From: CAISIP01 sp043759735
Lineage (GTDB): Bacteria; Pseudomonadota; Gammaproteobacteria; Burkholderiales; Burkholderiaceae_C
Direction: 5' to 3'
Length of the DNA stretch: 64,000 bases
Assembly: GCA_043759735.1 (NCBI GenBank)
Contig: JAYUQC010000127.1
Location: forward strand, 12,596-76,595
Shown here: positions 1-7,843 of the stretch, one piece after another
How positions within the stretch are numbered: the first letter of the stretch is position 1
Layout of the letters: each line of letters opens with the position of its first letter
The notes under the pieces: model-generated
Told to the model about the DNA's origin: nothing
Databases searched by the model: none
The model's input: the letters and a program-made list of their open reading frames with translations, nothing else
Position numbers and translations under genes: made by a program

Positions 1-2
1 AC

Positions 3-101
3 CTGTATCTGGGCGCCTGCGTCATCGCCGGCGGGTTCACGCTGCTGCCGGGCCGCTTTCTCGGCGATCTGGTGCTGGGCCAGTGGCTCGGACTGATCTA
101 G
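3..101 (+). CDS. C-terminal end of a membrane protein, DUF2306-like (partial)
   Basis: Only the last 32 residues are inside the window; the reading frame is open from the left edge to a TAG stop. The fragment is hydrophobic, with a Gly-Ala-rich membrane segment followed by an LLPGR motif and a final hydrophobic stretch. This resembles the C-terminus of DUF2306-type membrane proteins, whose last helices often carry a GxxTLLPGR-like turn. Assignment from so short a piece is weak. It ends 43 bases before the 2TM-LytTR gene on the same strand. Confidence 0.5.
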   Translation: MYLGACVIAGGFTLLPGRFLGDLVLGQWLGLI

Positions 102-144
102 ATCCGCGGCACCACCTGACGCGACCTAAAATCGACCACAACCC

Positions 145-603
145 ATGACTACCCGGTTCTCGAACGAAGACCTCGACAAGCTGGCGCGCAGGCGCGCAGG
201 CGCCAAGCTGGGCTGGTATGGCCATGCAGCGGTGTACCTGGTCGTCAACCTGTTCCTGTTCGCTTTGTCGGAATACGCGCTGGAACAGCGCCGCTGGTCG
301 GTCTATCCCTTGCTCGGCTGGGGCCTGGGTCTGACGTTGCATGGCGTCGCGGTGTTCGTGCTCAAGTATGTGCGGGTGCTGACCGCGGATCGTGAGTACC
401 TGATCAGGACACCGCTGCGCGAGCTGCTGCCCCAACTCGATCCGCGATTGTTCTGGCAGGTCCACCGGGCCCATGTGGTGCGGGCCGGCGCCATCGACAT
501 CGTGACCCGCGACGAGAGCGGGAAACTGTGGATCGCACTGCGCGCAAACCCGCATCGCATCGCGGTCAACCGCTTGTATGCTCACCGCTTCAAGGCCATG
601 TAG
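145..603 (+). CDS. 2TM-domain / LytTR-domain fusion protein
   Basis: This 152-residue protein joins two usually separate modules. Residues about 15-73 match the 2TM domain found at the N-terminus of LytS-like sensor kinases (basic entry, helix about 27-43, PLLGWGLGL turn, second helix to 73). Residues about 74-152 match the C-terminal part of a LytTR DNA-binding domain (LIRTPLRELL at 87-96, FWQVHRAHVV at 103-112, NRLYAHRFKAM at the end). The first beta strands of LytTR appear to be missing and the join is abrupt at about residue 73/74. A TAAAAT element at 127-132 sits 12 bases before the ATG and no Shine-Dalgarno is visible. It could be a membrane-tethered regulator or a deletion relic of an adjacent kinase/regulator pair. 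Confidence 0.8.
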   Translation: MTTRFSNEDLDKLARRRAGAKLGWYGHAAVYLVVNLFLFALSEYALEQRRWSVYPLLGWGLGLTLHGVAVFVLKYVRVLTADREYLIRTPLRELLPQLDPRLFWQVHRAHVVRAGAIDIVTRDESGKLWIALRANPHRIAVNRLYAHRFKAM

Positions 604-633
604 TGCAAAGCGCACGGTTACCGGAGAAACATC

Positions 634-1263
634 TTGGAAAATCAAACCGGCGACACCCCATCCGATGGCGCGATCCAGGTGCTCGACTACTGGTTCGGGG
701 ACGCAATGGAGCGGGGTTGGCCAAGCCAGAGCCGCAGCGCCCTCTGGTTCGGCGGCGGCAAAGAACTGGACGAAGACATCGCCCGCCGCTTCGGCGCAAA
801 GGTCGAACAGGCGATGGCCGGCGGATTGACCGCCTGGGAGGCGACGCCGCTGTCCCTGCTGGCGCTGGTGATTGTGTTGGACCAGTTCACCCGTAACCTG
901 TTTCGTGGCAAGGGGCGGGCATTCGACGGTGATGCGCGTGCGCAGTCACTGGTGCAGGACGCCTTGACCAAAGGCTGGCAGGCGAAATTACCGCTGGCTG
1001 GCGCTGTGTTTTTGTACATGCCGTTGATGCATGCGGAGCACCCGGCACAGCAGGACGAATGCGTGAGCCGCTTCGCAGAGCTGCTGGCCGGCGCCCCGCC
1101 AGAGCGCCACAAGGACCTGCAGGGCAACCTCGCCTTTGCCGAGAAACACCGCGACATCATCGTCCGTTTTGGCCGCTTTCCTTACCGCAATGCGGCATTG
1201 GGGCGCATCAGCAGCGATGCGGAACAGGCGTTTTTGCGCGACGGGCCCCGATTCGGGCAATAG
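634..1263 (+). CDS. DUF924 family protein
   Basis: A 209-residue soluble alpha-helical protein of the DUF924 family, whose biochemical function is not known to me. The family hallmark is the LDQFTRNLFRG segment at residues 82-92, preceded by VLDYWFG (16-22) and an LWFGGG stretch near 37-42. The start is TTG at 634, supported by a GGAG Shine-Dalgarno eight bases upstream; no ATG gives the full conserved N-terminus. The gene lies 30 bases after the 2TM-LytTR gene, on the same strand, and is followed by the convergent PXPV-like gene. Confidence 0.88.
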   Translation: MENQTGDTPSDGAIQVLDYWFGDAMERGWPSQSRSALWFGGGKELDEDIARRFGAKVEQAMAGGLTAWEATPLSLLALVIVLDQFTRNLFRGKGRAFDGDARAQSLVQDALTKGWQAKLPLAGAVFLYMPLMHAEHPAQQDECVSRFAELLAGAPPERHKDLQGNLAFAEKHRDIIVRFGRFPYRNAALGRISSDAEQAFLRDGPRFGQ

Positions 1264-1314
1264 GCTTGCGGCCCGGCGCATGCCGGCCACCACGGGAACC
1301 ACGGCGCCGCTGGA

Positions 1315-1713
1315 TCAGTTGTCGCCCCAATTGCCGTCGCGTGGTTCGTATGGGCCGTGGTAGGCAGACTTGCGATGCTGCTTGCGCCAGCGCTTGTCCC
1401 GTCCGTGCCGATATTCATCCGCCCGCCAGCGTGGCTCCACATAGTACGGTGCTGATGCATAGTACGGTGCTGGTGCATAGACCACCTGCGGTTGAACAAC
1501 TTGCAATACCCTGGGTCGCACCACGACCTGCGGCTGGTATCCATACGCCGGCTGTGTCACCACCACCGGGCGGTGCACAATCATCGGCGGTGCGTTCGAC
1601 ACGCCAACGGTCCAGTAGACATCACCCGCATGGGCCGTGCCATTGACCAGCCAAGCGGCTGCGGCCAGACCGGCCACAGTCATCAGTGCACCAACAGATC
1701 GGCGCTTTTCCAT
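1315..1713 (-). CDS. Secreted PXPV-repeat-like protein
   Basis: A 132-residue protein with a clear Sec signal peptide (basic MEKRR, hydrophobic 8-25, AHA cleavage site near residue 29). The mature part is low-complexity and rich in Pro, Val and Tyr with repeated VV-PV/PQV elements (residues 45-95), as in the PXPV-repeat proteins common in Betaproteobacteria, and ends in a basic tail of Arg, Lys and His. The ATG at 1713 was chosen over longer frames because a perfect AGGAGG lies just upstream and the signal peptide begins there. Function is unknown; a periplasmic or envelope role is inferred from export only. Confidence 0.8.
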   Translation of the reverse strand: MEKRRSVGALMTVAGLAAAAWLVNGTAHAGDVYWTVGVSNAPPMIVHRPVVVTQPAYGYQPQVVVRPRVLQVVQPQVVYAPAPYYASAPYYVEPRWRADEYRHGRDKRWRKQHRKSAYHGPYEPRDGNWGDN

Positions 1714-1859
1714 CGTGGGTTCCTCCTGCAAACCGATACCGGGGTGGCGACGCCGCCCCCGTCTGATTAACGCCGGGAAACCCGACACAGATGACCGGTC
1801 GCATGTGACAAGGATTGCCAAACGTAAGTTGTGGGCAGCGGAACCAAGACCCAATGCAA

Positions 1860-1888
1860 CCGACAGGGCCGGTGACGCCGCCTAGAAT
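1860..1888 (+). promoter_or_regulatory. Putative glnS promoter
   Basis: CCGACA at 1860-1865 and TAGAAT at 1883-1888 are separated by 17 bases, matching four of six and five of six consensus positions for a sigma-70 promoter. The -10 element ends only seven bases before the glnS ATG, so transcription would be expected to start at or next to the start codon. Confidence 0.5.
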
Positions 1889-1895
1889 CCGGTCC

Positions 1896-3722
1896 ATGAG
1901 TACGCCCTCTTCCAAACCACCCAGGACCGCGGCACCGGGCGCGCCGGAATCGGCCAAGACCAGCAATTTCCTGCGCCAGATCATCGAATCCGACCTGGCC
2001 CATGGTGTCAACGCCGGCCGACGGTGGGGCGGAAGCCCTGGCGATGCGGCTCATCATGTAGCTGGGCAGAGCGATCCAGCGCGCATCCGGACCCGTTTTC
2101 CACCCGAACCCAACGGTTACCTGCACATTGGCCATGCCAAGAGCATTTGCCTCAATTTCGGCCTTGCGCAGGAATACGGCGGAGTCTGCCACTTGCGTTT
2201 CGACGACACCAATCCGGAAAAGGAAGACCGTGAGTTTGTCGACGCCATCGTCGACACCGTGCACTGGCTGGGGTTCGATTGGCAGGCCCATGGCTGCAAC
2301 CACGTCTACCACGCGAGCGACTATTTCGACTTCATGTACCGGGCGGCCGAGTACCTGATCAGTGCCGGACACGCGTATGTGGATGAACAAAGCGCCGAGG
2401 AAATGCGGCTCAACCGCGGCGACTTTTCGAGACCCGGCGTCGACAGTGCGTATCGCAATCGGTCCCCGGAGCAAAACCTGACCCGGTTCCGCGAGATGCG
2501 CGATGCCAAACACGTCGATGGCAGCATGGTGTTGCGCGCCAGGGTCGACATGGCCAGCCCGAACATCAACATGCGTGACCCGACGATCTACCGGATCCGG
2601 CGCGCCGAGCACCACAACACCGGCGACAAATGGTGCATCTACCCGATGTACGCCTATGCACACCCGATCGAGGATGCACTCGAACAAATCACCCACAGCA
2701 TCTGCACGCTCGAGTTCGAAGACCAGAGGCCCTGGTACGACTGGGTGCTGGCGCGCCTGATCGAAGGCGGCCTGCTCGCCGCTCCGCCGCCCCGCCAGTA
2801 TGAGTTTGCACGGTTGAACCTGACCTATGTGATAACCAGCAAACGCAAGCTGGCGGCACTGGTCTATGACCACAAGGTCAGTGGCTGGGACGACCCGCGG
2901 ATGCCGACGCTGGTCGGGTTGCGCCGGCGCGGCTACACGCCCCAGAGCCTGCGTCTGCTGGCCGAGCGCGCCGGCACCAGCAAGGCGGGCGGCTGGACCG
3001 ACTACAGCACGCTGGAGGCTTGTCTGCGCGAAACGTTGGAAAACACCGCGCCACGGGCCATGGCGGTGCTCGATCCGATCAAGCTGGTGATCACCAATTG
3101 GAATGCGGTGATGGGAACCGCCACCGACGGTGCCGGGCTACTCGATGCCTGCAGCGCGCCGCTGCACCCCCATCTGACGGAGATGGGAAGGCGCAATTTC
3201 AAAATGGGCGGCGAGGTCTGGATCGAGCGCGGGGACTTTGCGGAATCGCCGCCCAAAGGATTCTTTCGCCTGTTTCCGGGCAACAAGGTGCGTCTGAAGT
3301 ACGGTCATGTGATCGAATGCACCGGCTGCAGCAAGGGTCCCGATGGCGCCGTCAATGCCGTGCATGCCACCCTGATCCCCGACACCAAGAGCGGTACGCC
3401 CGGTTCGGACAACATCAAGGTCAAGGGCGTCATCACCTGGGTCGGCGTATCCGACGGACTGCCGGCCGAAGTGCGGCTGTATGACCGCCTGTTCACCGAA
3501 CCGCAGCCTGACGCTGGCGGACGTGATTTTCTGGCCAGCCTCAACCAGGACAGCCTGCGGGTTGTGCAGGCCATCGTCGAGCCGTCGCTGGCCAGCGCCA
3601 AGGCGGACGACAAGTTCCAGTTCGAACGCCACGGCTATTTCGTGGCTGACCGGGTGGACCATGTGCCGGACATGCCGGTGTTCAACCTGTCGGTCTCGCT
3701 CAAGGACACCTGGGTCAAATAG
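1896..3722 (+). CDS. glnS: Glutaminyl-tRNA synthetase
   Basis: Class I aminoacyl-tRNA synthetase that charges tRNA-Gln with glutamine in the cytoplasm. The catalytic domain has PPEPNGYLHIGHAKS (HIGH motif, about residue 70) and the GlnRS form of the KMSKS loop, ITSKRK. The C-terminal half carries the anticodon-binding beta barrels, ending in a typical SLKDTWVK. At 608 residues it is longer than the E. coli enzyme (about 554), partly because of an extra N-terminal stretch and an insertion of about 20 residues (RRWGGSPGDAAHH and following) before the HIGH block, a form I associate with Burkholderiales. The ATG at 1896 was chosen because the conserved domain begins soon after it and a promoter-like element sits directly upstream. 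Confidence 0.97.
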   Translation: MSTPSSKPPRTAAPGAPESAKTSNFLRQIIESDLAHGVNAGRRWGGSPGDAAHHVAGQSDPARIRTRFPPEPNGYLHIGHAKSICLNFGLAQEYGGVCHLRFDDTNPEKEDREFVDAIVDTVHWLGFDWQAHGCNHVYHASDYFDFMYRAAEYLISAGHAYVDEQSAEEMRLNRGDFSRPGVDSAYRNRSPEQNLTRFREMRDAKHVDGSMVLRARVDMASPNINMRDPTIYRIRRAEHHNTGDKWCIYPMYAYAHPIEDALEQITHSICTLEFEDQRPWYDWVLARLIEGGLLAAPPPRQYEFARLNLTYVITSKRKLAALVYDHKVSGWDDPRMPTLVGLRRRGYTPQSLRLLAERAGTSKAGGWTDYSTLEACLRETLENTAPRAMAVLDPIKLVITNWNAVMGTATDGAGLLDACSAPLHPHLTEMGRRNFKMGGEVWIERGDFAESPPKGFFRLFPGNKVRLKYGHVIECTGCSKGPDGAVNAVHATLIPDTKSGTPGSDNIKVKGVITWVGVSDGLPAEVRLYDRLFTEPQPDAGGRDFLASLNQDSLRVVQAIVEPSLASAKADDKFQFERHGYFVADRVDHVPDMPVFNLSVSLKDTWVK

Positions 3723-3812
3723 CGCGCCGTTGAACTACTTGCGCGTCCGTTGCGCAACTGACAGTCGCCCGTGCTGGCGCATCGGTGGCGACGTAGTTAT
3801 AGTCGCCTGTGC

Positions 3813-3833
3813 GGCGGCGGATTTTCCGCCGCC
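3813..3833 (+). other. Perfect GC hairpin upstream of the EthD-like gene
   Basis: GGCGGCGG and CCGCCGCC form an eight-base-pair perfect stem around an ATTTT loop. It lies seven bases upstream of the Shine-Dalgarno (AAGGA at 3841) of the next gene and has no T-tract, so it is not a standard terminator. It may protect a processed 5' end or end glnS transcripts. Confidence 0.45.
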
Positions 3834-3852
3834 AACATGCAAGGAATCCACC

Positions 3853-4161
3853 ATGGCCAAGCTCTACGCCGTCTACCAGCAACCTGTCGATGCGGCAGCC
3901 TTCGACAAGTATTATTACGACACACATGTTCCGCTTGCCAAGAAAATTCCGGGCTTGCGCGGTTATGAGGTGACCCACGGCGACGTGATGGGCATGGGTG
4001 GCAAGCACGCGGTGTACCTGGTCGTGATGCTGTCATTCGATTCCCTGGCCGCCATCGGGGCGGCCATGGCGTCGCCCGAGGGGCAAGCCGCGGCGGCAGA
4101 CCTGGCCAACTTCGCCTCGGCCGGAGTGGACGTGATGATGGGCGACACCCGCACCATCTGA
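3853..4161 (+). CDS. EthD family protein
   Basis: A 102-residue protein of the EthD family, dimeric ferredoxin-like alpha/beta barrel proteins. The diagnostic segment FDKYYYDTHVPLAKKIPGL lies at about residues 16-34, with the family's conserved Tyr, His and Pro. Relatives have diverse and mostly unknown roles, some in degradation of ethers or polycyclic compounds, so no substrate can be named. The ATG is preceded by AAGGAA. A TATAGT element at 3798-3803 could be its -10 box, suggesting independent transcription from glnS. Confidence 0.85.
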   Translation: MAKLYAVYQQPVDAAAFDKYYYDTHVPLAKKIPGLRGYEVTHGDVMGMGGKHAVYLVVMLSFDSLAAIGAAMASPEGQAAAADLANFASAGVDVMMGDTRTI

Positions 4162-4378
4162 CGTCTCGCGCGAGCGGCGCGCCGCCGCCTCTGGCCCACG
4201 CCAACCCGTGAGCATTGCAGTTGGCTGCCGCGCCGGCCTAGGCTGCACGCTCTAGGAAACAGGGCCGATATAGGGTGCGCCCACTAAGGGCGATCAGGAC
4301 AATCCGGGCATGTCGTTCGTTGCGGGACTCTCCCGCAGCAGGCATTTCCCCTTTGTCACTATCGCCAAGGAGCACACC

Positions 4379-4957
4379 ATGAGCAACAAGAACCTGTCCA
4401 CCGTCACCACCGACCTGATCGAGTCGTACGGCAATACCGCCAAGAACATCATTCAGGCCTATCGCGTGGGCAACCAGCGCGTGGCACGCTTTGTCGATCA
4501 GCGTTGGGAAAAGGCCCTGACGCAATCGGCTACACAATTGCGTACCGACGTTCGCAAGAATGCCCTGGTCGCGCAAAAAAAGATCAGCGGCATCTACATC
4601 AAGGGCATCGACGTGACGTCTGACGGCGCCGATGTGGTCGTCAACAAGGTCGTCGAACTTGCGGGCAGGGGTGTGCAACAGGTTGCGGCCAATGCCAGCG
4701 CGTTCGAAAAGCGCACCGGCGTATCGACGCTGAACAGCCTGGCCAAGGCAACCGTTCCCGCGGCAACAGTCGTCAGCAGCCTGGCCGGAAAACTGGAGCA
4801 GCGTTCCGGCAGCCTGGCCAACACGGTCGGCGGAAAAAAAGCCACCGTCAAGGTCGTAGCCGTCAAACCCGCCGCAACGCGCAAGACTGCAACCACCCGC
4901 AGCAAGACCACGGCACGCCCGCCGACCAAGCCGCGCAAGACGCGCAAGGCAGCCTGA
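4379..4957 (+). CDS. Phasin-like protein with histone-H1-like basic tail
   Basis: A 192-residue protein with two parts. Residues 1-145 are amphipathic and helix-rich without Cys or Trp clusters, resembling phasin-type surface-binding proteins. Residues about 153-192 form a Lys/Arg/Ala/Thr/Pro tail (KPAATRKTATTR and PPTKPRKTRKAA) like histone H1-type bacterial proteins. In Ralstonia, PhaM combines a granule-binding part with a similar DNA-binding tail and attaches PHB granules to the nucleoid; the same role is possible here but unproven. The ATG has AAGGAG upstream, and a strong terminator follows the gene, so it is probably monocistronic. Confidence 0.65.
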   Translation: MSNKNLSTVTTDLIESYGNTAKNIIQAYRVGNQRVARFVDQRWEKALTQSATQLRTDVRKNALVAQKKISGIYIKGIDVTSDGADVVVNKVVELAGRGVQQVAANASAFEKRTGVSTLNSLAKATVPAATVVSSLAGKLEQRSGSLANTVGGKKATVKVVAVKPAATRKTATTRSKTTARPPTKPRKTRKAA

Positions 4958-4999
4958 TTTCTTTCTGATCACCGCACCGACCCCGGTGCGAGAATCAAC

Positions 5000-5026
5000 A
5001 CGGCCGGTCATCCGGCCGTTTTTTTG
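5000..5026 (+). terminator. Rho-independent terminator after the phasin-like gene
   Basis: ACGGCCGG and CCGGCCGT pair as a perfect eight-base stem around TCAT, followed by a run of seven T. It separates the phasin-like gene from nudC. Confidence 0.92.
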
Positions 5027-5059
5027 GTGCGATGATCTGGCGGAAAATGAGGCCACACC

Positions 5060-5902
5060 ATGCTGCGAACACCAGACCGATTCACGCCCCTGCTCGTCGC
5101 GGGAAACCATGTCCATGCGTTCAATCTGGTGTTTTGTGGCGACACCGTGATGGTGCGCGAGCCCGACCTGCAACTGCATGTGGATCTGGACATGCATCCA
5201 TTGCCGTACGATTGCCGCTTCGAGCCCGTCGGCAGTTTCGACGGCCAGTATTTTCGGGCGACCTGGGTCGTGCAGGGCAGCGAGCCGGCGCCGGGTCACG
5301 CATGGCGCAAGCTGCGCGCGCTGTTTGGTGTCGTCGACGACGCGCTGTTGTCCATCACCGGCCGTGCATTTCAGATCGTCGAGTGGGCGCGCACCCATCG
5401 TTTTTGCGGGGCTTGCGGCTCCCCAACCGCAGCGGTCGCCGGTGAGCGATGCGCACGCTGCCCTTCGTGCGGCCATCAGGCCTATCCGCGCATCTCGCCG
5501 GCGATGATGGTCCTGATCCAGCGCGACGCGTCAATACTGCTGGCGCGCCACCTCAACTCGCCGACCGGGTTTTTCACGGCCTTGGCGGGTTTCGTCGAGG
5601 CCGGCGAATCGATCGAAGAGGCGATTCACCGCGAGGTTCGGGAGGAAGTCGGCCTGGAGGTCCGCGACGTCAGGTATTTCGGCAGCCAGCCCTGGCCGTT
5701 TCCGCATTCGCTGATGGTCGCCTTCACAGCCCAATATGCCGGCGGCGATATTGTGCTGGACCGTTCAGAGATCGCCGAGGCGCGCTGGTTCGGACCCGAC
5801 GATCCCATGCCGCCGATACCACCGCTGGGTTTGTCCATTGCCGGGCACCTGATCCATGCCTATCTGCCCCAGCGTCGTGACGGTGGTTCATCAGGGCTCT
5901 GA
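5060..5902 (+). CDS. nudC: NAD+ diphosphatase (NADH pyrophosphatase / deNADding enzyme)
   Basis: Nudix hydrolase that cleaves NAD(H) to NMN(H) and AMP and, in E. coli, removes NAD caps from RNA 5' ends. The 280-residue protein has the NudC-specific zinc ribbon (Cys116, Cys119, Cys134, Cys137), a Nudix box at about 177-199 (GFVEAGESIEEA, then REVREEVG), and the NADH pyrophosphatase signature SQPWPFPHS at about 209-217. The N-terminal domain is the divergent NudC N-domain. Its last 12 bases overlap the 3' end of the convergent DUF2784 gene. Confidence 0.95.
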   Translation: MLRTPDRFTPLLVAGNHVHAFNLVFCGDTVMVREPDLQLHVDLDMHPLPYDCRFEPVGSFDGQYFRATWVVQGSEPAPGHAWRKLRALFGVVDDALLSITGRAFQIVEWARTHRFCGACGSPTAAVAGERCARCPSCGHQAYPRISPAMMVLIQRDASILLARHLNSPTGFFTALAGFVEAGESIEEAIHREVREEVGLEVRDVRYFGSQPWPFPHSLMVAFTAQYAGGDIVLDRSEIAEARWFGPDDPMPPIPPLGLSIAGHLIHAYLPQRRDGGSSGL

Positions 5903-6322
5903 TCGTTTGGGCCCGAAAGGCCGCGGGCGAACCCAGGTCCAGGCCAGCACCACCGCCAACGCAAACACGCTGTAGACAACAGCAAACACCCAGTTCGGCG
6001 CCTGGTAGTACAACAGCGCCTGTAACCAGTGGCCAATGAAGCTGCCCGGATACACCACGTCGCCCGCGCTGGCACGTAAATCCATCTCGAGCGTCGTCAG
6101 CGGGCAGACCTGGTCCAGCCAGGTCTGCGCGACGACAAAACCGATGGCCAGCATGTGGGCGATCCGGAACCAGGGATTGCGAACCCAGCGCCAACCGCGC
6201 CAGCCGCCGATCAGCACCAGCAGCAAAGCGCCGACGACGAACGCGACGAACAAGACATGCAGCAACAGCACGGCATCAGCCAACACCGACCCGATGGCGG
6301 GCGCAAAGACAGTCTGCGCCAT
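5891..6322 (-). CDS. DUF2784 family membrane protein
   Basis: A 143-residue integral membrane protein with about four hydrophobic helices. It shows the conserved DUF2784 elements: LLHVLFVAFVVGALL in the first helix, RNPWFRIAHMLAIG, the CPLTTLEMDLR motif, and WLQALLYYQAPNWVF. Function is unknown. The gene converges on nudC with a 12-base overlap of coding ends, and lies 22 bases upstream of livF in the same direction as the liv genes read, so it could be the last cistron after livF. Confidence 0.88.
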   Translation of the reverse strand: MAQTVFAPAIGSVLADAVLLLHVLFVAFVVGALLLVLIGGWRGWRWVRNPWFRIAHMLAIGFVVAQTWLDQVCPLTTLEMDLRASAGDVVYPGSFIGHWLQALLYYQAPNWVFAVVYSVFALAVVLAWTWVRPRPFGPKRSEP

Positions 6323-6344
6323 GGCGAAAGAATGACAACGGCCG

Positions 6345-7061
6345 TTATTCGCCCAGGTAGGCGGCCCGAACTTTGGGGTCCTTGAGCATGACCTTGGCGT
6401 CGCCGCTCATGGTTATCAGGCCCGAGTCCATCACATAGGCGCGATTGGCCACACCCAGCGCCCGACTCGCGTTCTGCTCCACCAACAAGACGGTGACGCC
6501 CTGCGCATACACGTCGCGCACGACCTCGAAGATCTTGTCGACCATGATCGGCGACAGGCCCATCGACGGCTCGTCCATCAGCAGCACCCTGGGCCGGCTC
6601 ATCAGTGCGCGACCCATGGCCAGCATCTGCTGCTCACCGCCGGACATAGTGCCGGCCAGCTGGTCGCGACGCTCCTTCAAGCGCGGGAAGATCGTGAAAA
6701 CTTTTTCCACGTCCTGTTCGATGGCGTCGTTGTCCCGGCGGACGTAAGCGCCCATCTGCAGATTCTCGACAATCGTCATGCGGGCGAACACGCCTCGACC
6801 TTCCGGCACCATGGCCAGGCCCTGGCGGACCAGCTCCCAGGGGCCTTGCCCCTTGATGCTCTTGCCCAGGTATTCGATATCGCCGTCGTTGATGCCCAGT
6901 GTTCCGGTGATGGCCTTCATCGTGGTCGTCTTGCCAGCGCCGTTGGAGCCGATCAGCGTCACGAGTTCTCCTTCGTGCACCTCGAAATCAACGCCTTTGA
7001 CGGCCTGGATGCCGCCATAGGAGACCTTCAGGCCACTGACCTTGAGAAGTGTGGCTGCCAT
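6345..7061 (-). CDS. livF: Branched-chain amino acid ABC transporter, ATP-binding protein LivF
   Basis: Second ATPase of the Liv-type (HAAT) importer; hydrolyses ATP on the cytoplasmic face to drive uptake. In 238 residues it has Walker A (GSNGAGKTT, 38-46), the ABC signature MSGGEQQ (139-145) and Walker B ending in LLMDEPS. It lacks the C-terminal extension of LivG, as expected for LivF. It is the last of the four liv cistrons; livG ends one base upstream of its ATG, so the pair is translationally coupled. Confidence 0.95.
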   Translation of the reverse strand: MAATLLKVSGLKVSYGGIQAVKGVDFEVHEGELVTLIGSNGAGKTTTMKAITGTLGINDGDIEYLGKSIKGQGPWELVRQGLAMVPEGRGVFARMTIVENLQMGAYVRRDNDAIEQDVEKVFTIFPRLKERRDQLAGTMSGGEQQMLAMGRALMSRPRVLLMDEPSMGLSPIMVDKIFEVVRDVYAQGVTVLLVEQNASRALGVANRAYVMDSGLITMSGDAKVMLKDPKVRAAYLGE

Positions 7062-7062
7062 G

Positions 7063-7833
7063 TCAATGTCCTCCGGTGCCCAGGTAGGCCTCGATCACTG
7101 TTTCGTTCTTCTGCACTTCCTGAGGCAGGCCCTCGGCAATCTGCTTGCCGTAATCGAGTACGGTCACTCGGTCGCACAGACCCATGACCAGCTTGACGTC
7201 GTGCTCGATCAGCAAGATGGTGCGCTTGTCGTTGCGGATCTGGTCGATCAGTTCGCGCAATTGCACTTTCTCGGTCGCATTCATACCAGCGGCCGGTTCG
7301 TCAAGCGCGATCAATTGGGGATCGGTCGCCAACGCGCGCGCAATTTCGAGCCGACGCTGATCACCGTAACTCAACGTGCGCGCTTTGTAATCGGCCAGTT
7401 TTCCAATGCCGACATACTCCAGCAGTTCCTGGGAACGTTTGGCGATCGCGGCCTCTTCGTTGCGAAAGCTCGGTGTGCGGAACATTGCGCCTATCAGACC
7501 CGAGTGGGTGCGGATATGGCGTCCCACCATGACGTTTTCCAGCGCAGTCATCTCGGCAAAGAGCCGGATATTCTGGAACGTGCGCGCAATGCCGGCCTTG
7601 GCGACCTCGTGCACGGCAGTCGGTTTGTACGGTTTGCCCGCCAGTTCAAACGTGCCGCTATCGGGCGTGTACAGGCCGGTGATCACATTGAAGAACGTGG
7701 TCTTGCCGGCGCCATTGGGGCCGATCAAGCCATAGACCTGGCCACGGGTGATGGTAATGCCGACATCGCTCAGTGCCTGCAATCCTCCAAAGCGCTTCGA
7801 GATTCCGGCGACTTTAAGAATGGTTTCTGTCAT
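7063..7833 (-). CDS. livG: Branched-chain amino acid ABC transporter, ATP-binding protein LivG
   Basis: ATPase subunit of the Liv importer, 256 residues. It carries Walker A GPNGAGKTTF near residues 36-45, the signature SYGDQRRLEIARAL, Walker B LIALDEPAAGMN, and the H-loop LIEHDVKLVMGL. The LivG-specific long loop after Walker A and the C-terminal tail ending ETVIEAYLG are present. The ATG at 7833 was chosen over a longer frame because MTETILKVAGISKRFGG is the normal LivG N-terminus. It starts 10 bases after the livM stop. Confidence 0.95.
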   Translation of the reverse strand: MTETILKVAGISKRFGGLQALSDVGITITRGQVYGLIGPNGAGKTTFFNVITGLYTPDSGTFELAGKPYKPTAVHEVAKAGIARTFQNIRLFAEMTALENVMVGRHIRTHSGLIGAMFRTPSFRNEEAAIAKRSQELLEYVGIGKLADYKARTLSYGDQRRLEIARALATDPQLIALDEPAAGMNATEKVQLRELIDQIRNDKRTILLIEHDVKLVMGLCDRVTVLDYGKQIAEGLPQEVQKNETVIEAYLGTGGH

Positions 7834-7843
7834 GTCGCTACCC

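Noticed and set aside
3813..3833. Rho-independent terminator of glnS
   Set aside because: The stem is perfect but there is no T-run after it, and it lies 91 bases beyond the stop just before the next ribosome site.
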